From Cerrena zonata (taxonomy: Eukaryota > Basidiomycota > Agaricomycetes > Polyporales > Cerrenaceae), in contig JASBNA010000003.1 of assembly GCA_038087015.1 (NCBI GenBank), forward strand, positions 2,232,001 to 2,296,000: DNA of 64,000 bases. The letters are read 5' to 3'. Under the pieces are notes generated by a model. The model searched no databases. It worked only from the letters and a program-made list of their open reading frames with translations, and had not been told where the DNA came from. Shown here piece after piece: positions 23,214 to 33,481 of this stretch. The number at the start of each line of letters is the position of its first letter. Positions within the stretch are counted from its first letter, which is position 1. A program made the translations under genes and the position numbers.

Positions 23214-23492
23214 TATCGCATGCTAATATTGAACTCTCCCAGGTGTCCCATGCTAGCGTCGGAATGCCCCGAAGGGCTTCGCCCGTCTCATCCCCTCACA
23301 CATCATCCCCTAGTCGTTTAGCTGGTATCTTCGTCCCACCCCACTCCACTCCGCGTCTCGTTAATATACAATGTACATCATCGCTATCCCGTCAGCAGCT
23401 ATCTCAAACTGTCTTTACCGCTTATCGTATCATGTCCGTTTCTCCCACCCATTCCACTTTGAGACAAGCGTCTCGAGCAAACTCTGCATAGA
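23214..23492 (+). repeat. Split direct repeat B2 (right end of element)
   Basis: Second copy of the 279-bp B repeat. The element ends at CTCTGCATAGA; beyond it the sequence is unrelated to what follows B1. It carries the same branch point and 3' splice site (ending at 23242). Confidence 0.9.
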
Positions 23493-26400
23493 TGGACTCA
23501 GATCTGACTGTGACATGACGGCTGTCGAGGCTTGTCTGGTTCATTCATGATAAGCTAATGGTCAGTTATTTTCTGATAAAAGTCATTGAGCGTTCTTGTA
23601 GTGTTCGTTTCCTTCTCACCTTGACCTAGTAGATAGTAAAAGAAAGCATTTGCCGCCGACCAGCTTCAGGCCGTCGCTTGGGCGCTCCATGCCAATTGTT
23701 ATTTGACTTTGAATTTGACGACGGCATGGTACCCTTCCACTAAACTCCATCGCTTCATCTTGGAATCTGCGTCCATGCACTTCATTCATAAGCAAGAGCG
23801 GAGCGTTATAGAATGTGAAAAAACAGAATACCAATAAGCAATGCACCTCAAATACATCTAATTGTGTAGTACGTCACCGTCGTCACGCATCTGAATAAAA
23901 AGCTTGTCATCGCACCTGGGTTGGTATGTACCTCATTGCCAATTGAATATGCAGAAATATAACGATATATTCCCCAGAAGTATATGTTTTTCATTATTCT
24001 TGCATCCGATAAGACGCAAGAGTGCTTAGATGTCTTGTTATCCGAACGGTAGCGGAGCGCCACTGCACTGGCAGTGCTAGCAGCAAGTCGTACCTTTTCC
24101 AGACACATTGCATCTCGGTGCGTCCATTGTCTATAATGCTGCGGAGATGTTGGAATTCCGAACTTTCATATAACAGGATGTGAAAGGAATGGAGCCTCCG
24201 ATGAAGAGGATTTCGTTCTGCACGTTGTTACGTCCAGGCTGACCAATTCTGAAGTCACAGCATGATCCTCGGTTTCAAATTGAAAGACATAATCTCCAGG
24301 CGAAGGCAAGTTTCCCATCTCCGTCCTGGTGACGTACAAAGCCTCCGTTCTAGGGCACACATACCGGATGCTTATTTAGTTCCGTCTGGTCTTCAATCGA
24401 ACCTGTGCACTTCTAAACGTAGGTGTGTTGGTTACTCAACTCCAATGTTTCTTTTGGTTTATCCCACGATGGAGGCGTCTTTTTTCAAAGTTACCTGCAA
24501 ACAAATCGTACAATGACATATACAGCCATTGTCCCTAGTGCCGCTACATTCATCAAGAAACGGCGTTATCACGCCTGAGACACAAGCTTCTCCGAAAGGT
24601 AACCTCTTTCCTCGCGGTTCGAGTTTCACTGCAGGGTCTAAGGGCAGTCAGAGTCATGGTCCTATTGTTTCTACAGACATACGCGCCTACATCGACGATA
24701 ATCAACACGAGTTTGCAACGTGTTGGCTATGTACGGAACGTGATCATTTCCAGGGCCGATTTTGAATGGATCTGTTTGAATTTGTTGGGTTCCGCTCGGG
24801 CTTATATTTCTGAACGATGTCCTTTTGGTAACTCCTTTCAGAAAAGACACGAGGATTCAGGGAATTCGCCGTTCACGACATACAGAAGTGATCATTCTGT
24901 GTTATGTGGGTTCTGTCACGCATGAGGTCTGTGAGACTTTTATTCAATTTCTATACGCTGATCTCTTACCAAGGGTGTGAAAGCATGTGCAAATTACTAA
25001 CTACCATTCTACGACCCGCAGCCGATGACAGCAATATTTGGGTTGTGTCACTTCAAGCTTCAGGCTTTCTCCACCATGACAAGGTCGAGTTCTGTCGTGT
25101 ATGGTTCCGCCGACGACCGACCAATCAGAGTTTTCACGATCTCCTTGACCATTTGAAGCTGCGCGTTCCTTCCGGCACTCACAGATACTGTCCGAATTTA
25201 CCGCTATCAAGCATCATGCGGTGTATTTCCATCAGATTTCTCGAGGTGAGCACATAGGGGTATGGAACAAAATGCGTGCAATGAGGCAGCTAAAGCTATA
25301 TACTGCTACATCATCATGACGAGGTGAGAATTCGGCTTATGTGTATAACAGAATCTATGATTCTCATCCTATCTCTCGTACGTCAAATATGAACTTAAAC
25401 CCTGATATGGACTGACCTCTTCTGTTCTTTTTTCCTGTCTTATGTCATTTTATTTTACACCGTATCACAGGATAGCTCAGGTGTCTTGTTCATGACACAG
25501 GGTGAATATAATCCCTGAACCTCATAAACGTTGTTTAGTACAGCTAGTTAAGCTGTTTCAAGTTCGGCCGCCTTCCGGTTTTCCAGCTTCCAGCCTCACA
25601 TGGTGAACATATGAGTTACAGACCAGTCTTTATTTCCGGAAAGTTCTGACGAGAATAAAGCCTTCTTAGGATATCCGATCCACTGCAGCATATATTCGCA
25701 TCGTTGGGACCTTACACGGATTTATCGTCGAATCTTCCTGGCTGCCATACAAGTTGTCCGTTTGGCCCGATTTGGTTAGAAAGTACCTCCAGATAGTTAG
25801 GCTGCTATTTTGGGCGATCTGTGGCCCGTCTTCCGAACACACCGATGATGGTTGTTGTTCACTCGATCAACTGAGTGCTTGGCGGCTTTGATAATAAAGG
25901 TCAGAGTCAGAGTTAGTGTGACTATTCTGAATCATCGTGAAATATAGGATTGTGACTATTATAGGAGTTCGAGACCCTGTATTTGCAGCAGCCGACCTGC
26001 CCGGCGGTTGTCGAGGTTCTTTTTTGTGGAACGGTGAAGAGATCGGTATGTGAGATTACTTTCAACACAGTTTCTCAGGACAGTCAGTGGAGAGCCGGAG
26101 CCGAAACCTAGAACCCAGATTGAGTGGCCAACATGATAACATAGGTTGATATACGGTTCATGTCAGCCACCAAGTGCATTGTGCTGCTAATTAGGGCGGA
26201 ATTCCTTTCAACCTGCCTAAAGAAAGCAAGTGGTGGGCGCCCGAGAAAACGCCTGAATGATTTAGAATTGGTTGTGGGGGTGCACATGGAAGCCATGAGG
26301 CTCGCAACCTGAAGCAGTGTATGCAAGAACAATAAAAGGATCTCAAAGCGGAAGCGTCGGGAGGGGATGCAAACAGAAGGGAGGGATCGCTGATCTTGAA

Positions 26401-26726
26401 AGTTAGGGCGCCCGGAAGACGCTAGCAGCCAGGGTTGCTTGCCGTCACTCTTCTACCAACACTGACGCTTCGTAGATCTCTCTCCGTAACATATTTATCC
26501 CAACACCTGTTTGCTTCATTCCCTAGGCCGCCTCTACCATACGCACCCCCCGTAAACTTTTGTCTGTCCATCCTTCGACATTGTTTGTCTACTTCTACAT
26601 TCCCTCCTAATTGTGTTAGGCGGAATCCCCCTTTTGTCTGGAGCCTTCTTACCTTTTGCAGTCCTCACACTGGACATTCTAACGCCTACTTATTGAACTT
26701 CACTCCCAGAGGACAAAAAAGACAGC
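23493..26726. other. Gene-poor region with scattered open fragments
   Basis: About 3.2 kb right of the retrotransposon. Short protein-like pieces appear on the minus strand near 24166-24360 (EMGNLPSPGDYVFQFE) and near 24050-24108, and on the plus strand near 24529-24765, but none joins into a gene with credible splice sites. They may be remains of decayed genes. The last ~300 bases hold the promoter of the BTB-like gene. I recognise no RNA gene or known transposon here. Confidence 0.4.
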
Positions 26727-28058
26727 ATGACAGGCAAGGTCATCCGGGTCGATGACAATAATGACGATGCGTCTATGCATGATGCTAAAAGCCTCGCGGC
26801 AGTTCCTCGCTATGCCCGCGAAAGCTTCCGGTCATCTGCGATTGCTTCTGGCCTTCCTTCAACTATTAGTACTTCAACGTTCGGTGCAAGAGTACCTCAA
26901 GCCACCAACCGACTCCCCAACCATCGTTTTATTCCTCGACCATTCCCTCCTCCAGCCCTGGCTAACGTACCCGTCGAGTACATTGTGGACCAGCTCCACA
27001 GCTTGGCTTCCAACTACTGGAGCAAGCCTGAGACTGCCGACTGTACCATCAGTATGTTGCTTGACCTTTGCTTGAGCGCTCGCGCTTATGATCTTTGGCA
27101 GTTGTTCCACTACCTACCGTAAATTCACCAGGAAATGAGCAGGTCTCCCGGCCCTGTAGTAACTCGCCAGAACCATTGTTCGAACCCGTATCCGGACCAA
27201 AGAACTCTCGCAAGGCAGCGTTAAAGTCACCAGCATCGACACCTCGTCCTGCCCCTCGCATGGTGATGAAGGTGAGACTTATGCGACTGCATTATTGACA
27301 ACCTAACTCACGATCTTGGACAGCTGCATATCGATTATCTCTCCGCACAGTCCAAACTTCTCCGTGGTATATTTAGTGGAACTTCTCCAGCTGATGTCAC
27401 CTCTCGAACACCGTCCGGATGTTGCACTCCGATGCCCTCGATGTCTCAGGCCTCTCGTAATTTCAACTCAGGACCTGCTTCTCGCTCACATCCATTTAGC
27501 GGAACCCCTCGTTTCCTTCCGTCGGCATCACCAACGCAACCTGTATTGTTCCTCTCTGTCCCCGATCCGTCATCCTTCCGCATTCTCGTCCACTATATGT
27601 ATTTTGGTTCCACGGTCTATCTGGAGGATGCCCTCGATAGCGGCGAAATCAGCTGGGAAGGTCTCGCACGGAATGTCGAGTACCTAGGGATGAGCGTTGA
27701 GATCAAGGTATTCCTTGGTCGCTGGTACGGGCGTTGGAAACGTGGTCGCGATTATCTCAACCAAGATGATGAAGAGTACGACAGCGATGACAGCTACGAT
27801 ACTAGCGATGCAGAAGATCTCGAATTCTTCGAAAGACAGTCGTCTACAACATCTACGAGTTTTACCATGGACTCCGACGACGAGATGACGCTTGAAGAAG
27901 ACTTCCGGAAGGCATGTCTCGATTCCGAGCCTACAAGAGGCAGAAAGAGAGACTCTCGCCGCCTTGGCCATGCAACCTCTGACCCCACCCTCCAAGCCTC
28001 GATCCCCCACCAGCAATCCTTCCACCTTCCTCCCTCTCCAAGAGGTCGGAGCGAGTGA
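26727..28058 (+). CDS. BTB/POZ-like domain protein
   Basis: A conserved-looking fungal protein of about 410 residues in three exons. A disordered N-terminus (MTGKVIRVDDNNDD) leads into VEYIVDQLHSLASNYWSKPE and ADCTIIVPLP, the first BTB-like strand. A Ser/Pro-rich insert follows, then LHIDYLSAQSKLLRGIFSG, another Pro/Ser-rich insert and VPDPSSFRILVHYMYFGSTV, which match the later strands and helices of a BTB fold. The tail is acidic (Asp/Glu/Ser runs) and then Arg-rich. Introns are near 27052-27099 and 27271-27325. BTB proteins mediate dimerisation or act as cullin-3 adaptors; which applies is unknown. The long inserts within the fold make the assignment likely rather than certain. Confidence 0.7.
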
Positions 28059-29122
28059 TGTACTTCGCAATTCCTGTATCACCATTTCCTATAGCGCTAC
28101 CCATTTTCCTATTGTTCACTTCGTTTCTCTACCCATGCATACGGACCGTCCTATCCCCACTGCATAATTCGTGTTGGACATCACCTTTCCCATCTAATCT
28201 GTCAGATATCTTCACTCTGCTATTCGTAAGTTTCTATGATACCTGCATCGCTATGACGATCATTAACACAATTAACTTCCAGGCCTTCACTATCATCCGA
28301 CAGTCTTCACACACTTGTACCACTGACTGTTTTCTTCATCTCGCATGTCTCGAGCCACAGAAGCCACGAACACTCGCTGATCCGTTCTCCTTCGCTTCCC
28401 AGCTAATAAATGTTCCTGTTATCATGGGACCGCTGGCAGAAGCTTGTACACTTGTATTTGTCCGAAATACAGACGTTCTCTTCTGTATCCTTTCTGATCG
28501 ACGAAGGCAAAGTAGTAGTCGTTTAGTAATTTGTACCGTATATCCTCCCACACTGTTTCACTCAGTATCGAGCTCCTTAATGGATATCACCATTGTCCCC
28601 AGTATTCAGACTGGGAAATATTCTGATTGGAATTGTGAGACAATACCCATCAAACACCGTACCTGGCTTCTGTCATCCAGTGTTGGTGACTAGTGGGCGA
28701 ACTTCGCTGTTTCCCGTACCCGTACAAAGGCGTAATGAGACTTCCATTTTTATCGCATCCTTTGTATCAAGTCTCCCAGACGTGAAGCTTTGAAAGCTGT
28801 CGGTTCCAAGTCATACCGGCAACTTGAAATGGGGGATATTCTCAACTGTTGAAATTGCCTATTGATAGACATTACAATAGACTCTTAAGCGAGGAATGCT
28901 GTTGAGTGATGTCAAGGTTGCCCAATCCCAGCCTCCATGTGTCCTAGTCATCATAACGTGTGATTAAATTCTATTATTCTATGCGGCTGTCAGAAGCAAG
29001 TCCTGAAGTGATGAGAACAAAAGTAAATACAACTATGAGGGTATGATTAGTGGATCCAATGATAGGCACGATCAATAGCAAGAAAGAATAAAAAGTAGGG
29101 TCAAAGGAAACCAGACGAGAGG
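28059..29122. other. Intergenic region between converging genes
   Basis: Holds the 3' ends of the BTB-like gene and the kinase gene. Open frames here are short, hydrophobic and without matching codon pattern; no gene was called. Confidence 0.4.
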
Positions 29123-30750
29123 TTATACATTTTTTCTGTTTGGGAGGAGTTTCATCATTCTTTTTGGCGGGTTCTGGCTATAGTAACTCCGTATATCGTA
29201 CGCTTGCTCGATGGGTGGTATCGCTATGGGCAAGCCTGGGATTTCCTCCTGGCATGGTGCACCGTTGAACAACCAGTTTTTGCTTAGGTCCCGTTGATAT
29301 TCAGGAATGTGCGGCGGCTACGGAGGAATTCAGGTGAGTTGTTAATTGAAATAAGTAGTAGGGAATGACAGTACATACTTGAGCAGTACGCGTCTTGACT
29401 GAGTGCGTGTAGTTGTAAGGTTCTATCAAGAATAGATGATCCCAAAGGGAAGATTTCGCTTGAGACCCATAATGACCAGCTTTCGGAGCAAGAAACGGGA
29501 TCCGTGATTGAGTATCACGAGCCAGCATCCCATCGACTAGGTGACGAAGTTCAGAGTCGACCTTGCGCTCCTTTGGCCAAAGATATCGAGCGTACTTTAC
29601 GTTTTGCCGTAGGTCCAGAGTGGCAACGTCAGTATCCTCCCCACGCAAAGGAAATGCCTATAGCATGGATATCAGTTATATCACTTCAAGGTCTGGAGAG
29701 GATGTTGACTCACCTTTTTACCCGTAACCATCTCAAAGAGAATGCAAGCCGCAGCCCACCAGTCCAGGCCAGGGGCGTATTGCGGATCACATTCCGCGTC
29801 CAGACATTCAGGAGCGAGGTAATGAAGTGTACCCATCTCGTCCCATGGGCCATCGGAGGGTAGCATCTTGGCATTTCCAAAATCGGTGAGCATAAGATAT
29901 CCATCTCCTCCCACCAAAATGTTGTCAGGTTTGATGTCTCGATGAACGACACCAAACTTATGGATGAACTCGATTGCGATTACGATATTGAGGAAATAGA
30001 AACGACATTCATCAGTGCTGTATGTGCACCCTTTAATAAAGGTGCCGAAGGTTCCGTATGCGCCAAGCTCCAGGACGTGATATAGGTTACGCCGGTCGTC
30101 GAACGCATCGACTATCCCCACAACGAATGGGTGCCACGGGAGCGTCGTCAATGCCCTGCGTTCGTTGTTCTTCTCTTGTCTTCTTTGTACTGTAGTCTCG
30201 GGATTTCGGCCATTAGGGAGAGATGCCTCCTGGACGGAAATGATGTCAAATCCCAATTGAATACGACGGCAATAACTTACCACTTCGTATCGTCTATACC
30301 AAGCTTTTCGAGTTATCTTCACCGCGTAGAGACGAGTTGGGTGTTCTTTGTTCTTATTCTTACGAACTAGTGCGACTTCGCACGTCGCGCCACCGGCTAG
30401 ACACAGACCCTTGGTTGAGTATGATAGCCAAATGCCCTTGAATGTTCTTACCTATTGTGGAAATACATTCGTATTCCTGGTTTGGGGGTATCACAGGGCA
30501 GTTGGGAGATGACTTTCTTATAACGGGTTTCCGCCGTTTGAGTAGTCGGCTAGGCGATGTTATGTATTCCTCATCCTAAAACGAGGTCAGTTTAATATAT
30601 GGAAGTGATTGTGAAGTGTGATCTTACCTCCGGAAGCGAAGGGAGGTAACAATTAGATTTAGGTGGTAGTTCTTTGAGACGAGTTCCATCAGAACCAGTT
30701 GAAGGGGAGTACCGAGTGGCCTTCGGTTTAATTGGTCGAGTGGGAGCCAT
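29123..30750 (-). CDS. Serine/threonine protein kinase, AGC/PDK1-like
   Basis: A predicted Ser/Thr kinase of roughly 440 residues in seven or so exons. The basic N-terminus starts MAPTRPIKPKATRYS. The ATP-binding Lys is in LYAVKITRKAW; the catalytic loop is VVHRDIKPDN, the metal-binding motif TDFGNAK, and the activation segment ends GTLHYLAPECL. The APE Glu and the WWAAACILFEMVTGKK helix F region are present. The usual Gly-rich loop is poor (IGLCLAGGATCEVALV). The C-terminal tail ends in a basic stretch (PPKRMMKLLPNRKNV). HRDIKPDN, the short activation segment and the overall look resemble PDK1-type AGC kinases, but no PH domain is present. The start is the ATG at 30750; the stop is at 29123-29125. 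Confidence 0.8.
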
Positions 30751-31393
30751 ATTGTGATAAGATTGTGTGAGATGTAGAACACTAGATCAAGGAGCAACGA
30801 TTGTAGCAGGGGATGATGGTTGTGTACAGTCAAAATGGATTGGGTGGCGACCTTTGTCTGTACGAGACAAAGGGTGGCCAATGCTTTCATAATAATAGCC
30901 ACATGCAGGTGAGGCGCGTCTTATTCGCGACGCGTTTCATGCACGTGCAGGGTCTTTTGTTCGGGACTTACCGAGTGTCTTGTCTGCACCAGTGCAGTCC
31001 ATCTATCTGAACTGGGTTGTATCGTTAGTTCACACAACGGAGATGATGGGCATCAGGGAAGGGTATAAGTCATTGATATAGAGTAAGGGGAAAGGGCGTA
31101 AAAGACAGCAACGCAGAAAAACATTTGGAACGATGGTGTAAGGAAACGACTTCGTGCAAAGACAAATCCATGATGGGTACGTAGCGTTATGAAGAGAACA
31201 ACAATTCCAAGAACGGACGAACGAACGAACGACAGCGGCCACAGTCATTATTAGCAGTCTGTGTAATTCGTCAACTCTATTTCGTCGGGTATCTTGAAAA
31301 AGGAACTTACAGTCTAAAGTGCCCATAACATGCAATGAGTAGCAAACAGAATTCACTCAGACAAAGATTAGAATGCGGGAAGAAAATAACGAA
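30751..31393. other. Intergenic region
   Basis: Promoter of the kinase gene and 3' flank of the LIS1-like gene. Nothing else recognised. Confidence 0.4.
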
Positions 31394-33063
31394 TCATGGA
31401 AGCCAGATCTTGATCGACTGGTCCACACTCCCCGACGCAACGACGTTCACGATCTTCTCGGGCTCTCCCTTCCCATCCGAGGCACCGTTCGTTTGCGATC
31501 CATCGCCAGACGACTTGGCAGTGGTTTGTCGACCCCATGCCAAACATGTGACGAAATGCGAATGCGCTTGAACGGTCTTGACACATCGACCAGTTGTTAG
31601 CTCCCACACTCGAATGGTGTAGTCATCGGAAGCTGATAGGAGGAATTTCCCTGTTGGATGGAAGACTAGGGCTCGCACCCAATTATCGTGTCCAGGAAGA
31701 CTTCTTAGCATTTGTCCACTCTGAACATCCCAGAGTTTGATAGTCTTGTCTCGTGAACCTGTGGCTATAAAAGCACCAGGTCGTTTTGATCTATCGGTGT
31801 TCTAGGAATAAAGTGAGAACCCGAGATGAGAACAAGACTAGAAGATTCTCAACTGGTATGCCGGCCAATTCTCGAATGGCTGGGTAGGCTGCAATAGGAG
31901 CGAACACGACAACTTCAATGACATGTTCATGTCCACGGAACTCCATCTTCATCTCTCCATTTAATGGATCACTGATCCGTGCTGTCTATTCATATCTGCT
32001 TAATACAACTTGAAACGCCTCTGAAACGATTAGAACTCACTTGATCAGTCGAGCAACTTGCAATGAGACGTCCATCATCGGACGGCGTAACACATCGCAC
32101 CCAATCAGCGTGTCCATGGATAGTCCGGACTAGATGCCTGAAGACCCGTTAAGGAAGCTGTAAGACAGGAGACATGCTAAAGACTCACGTAGTGGCAATG
32201 TCGAAGATTCTAATTGTTCTGTCTCGACTTGCACTGACAATATGCTGGTCACCTGGCATAAAACGTACTGAAGACACAGTATGTTCATGACCCGGGAAGG
32301 TCTTCGTATTCTTCCATTCATTCTGAACGTCCCAGATCTTGATAAAAAGATCGGACGAGCAAGTCACTGTACAAAAACACGACAGAGGCTATGATCAGAC
32401 GTCCCTAAATTTCGATGGACAGTAACGCGAACAGGGTGGTACTTGAACATACCTAGGAGGTTTCCCTTGCTATCGAAGTCAACATCATTCACAGCGCGGG
32501 TGTGGCCTTTGAGCGTTCGCTCAAATTCACCTGTTTCCCAATCCCATATCTTCACTGTAGTATCCTCGCTTGCAGAAGCGATGAGATTGAACGTGGGATG
32601 GAAGGCAACTTTCAAAACCGGTAATCGGTGTCCTTGTAGTGAGTAGGACGCTGGGGCGCGTGGTACCCAATCTGCTTGCATCGCAGCACGCTTTGCAGGT
32701 GAAAGCGAGAGTTCTTCTTGCAGAGTTGCGTTACGGTTCTCTAAGTCCATAATCTAGACATCTTCTATGAAGGTCCAGCCCTTTTTGTCTGAACGATAGT
32801 GCATGCATACCTTCTTCTGCAAACGAATCACACTCGTCCACTTCTTCTCTAACAACCCCGCATATTTGGACTTTGGATCCGGTGTATACTCCAGACCAGC
32901 ATCGGATTTGAGTGAATTGAAAGCATCTGTGAAATTGTTGGCGTGAAGGTATTCAAGAACTGACTTGTGGCTATAATCTGGAAGTGTTACTAGACGCGCT
33001 CTGTAGAATAACCAAGGAGACAACGAACAGCTCTTCCTTCTGCCGATCTGACAGCAGAGACAT
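31394..33063 (-). CDS. pac1: LIS1/PAC1/NudF dynein regulator
   Basis: Binds the dynein motor and holds it on microtubules; needed for nuclear migration in fungi. About 440 residues. Exon 1 ([12 protein letters not shown]) joins [20 protein letters not shown] to form the LisH dimerisation motif, followed by a short coiled coil ([17 protein letters not shown]). Then come seven WD40 repeats: [84 protein letters not shown] and [16 protein letters not shown], ending [13 protein letters not shown]. The domain order and length match the family. The start ATG is at 33063, and a 5' intron splits the LisH motif. A Ser/Gly-rich loop (about 25 residues) in the last repeat is a known kind of fungal insertion. 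Confidence 0.94.
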
Positions 33064-33481
33064 GCCACAACACTCTGTTACTGCGTACTGTCGTAAATCT
33101 TGGTCGTTGGTTTAGGAAGGAAGAGGAAGGGAGAGAAAACTATACAAGGGAAGGAGTGTTGGTGGGCGTTTGAGATCAAGATTGACAGGAGAGGATAGAA
33201 CATTAACGCGCTCAGAGTCCGCGTCGTTGGTCCATATGTTATCTTTTTGCTTCCTACTTGGGGCGTTCTCCTTCTCACAGTGACAATGTGTTATATAGCT
33301 ATCTCGACGCCGACAATCAGAGCCATTTGATGCAATAGTGATTATTAGAATATAGTATGGTATCTAGTAGTGTCATATTCTACGTGAATGTTAAGCAGCT
33401 CATCTAAGGCAATGCGTACCCCAAACGGATGTTTAGTGAAAGTGCATTATGAGATGAACGTGAACTCACCGTACAATCAAA
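33064..33481. other. Intergenic region
   Basis: About 420 bases: promoter of the LIS1-like gene and 3' UTR of the TilS-like gene. No other feature seen. Confidence 0.4.

Larger units (their letters stand above)
16676..23492 (+). mobile_element. Ngaro-like tyrosine-recombinase retrotransposon (DIRS order)
   Basis: A complete element of about 6.8 kb with the split direct repeats typical of Ngaro/PAT-like members of the DIRS order: A1 (16676-16838), coding region, B1 (21736-22014), A2 (22015-22177), further ORF, B2 (23214-23492). B1 abuts A2 directly, as expected if this junction templates closure of a circular DNA intermediate. It encodes Gag with a CCHC knuckle, RT-RNase H and a tyrosine recombinase instead of a DDE integrase. 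Both repeat pairs look identical by eye and all ORFs are open, so insertion is probably recent and the copy may be active. DIRS-order elements generally leave no target-site duplication, and none was seen. Confidence 0.9.
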
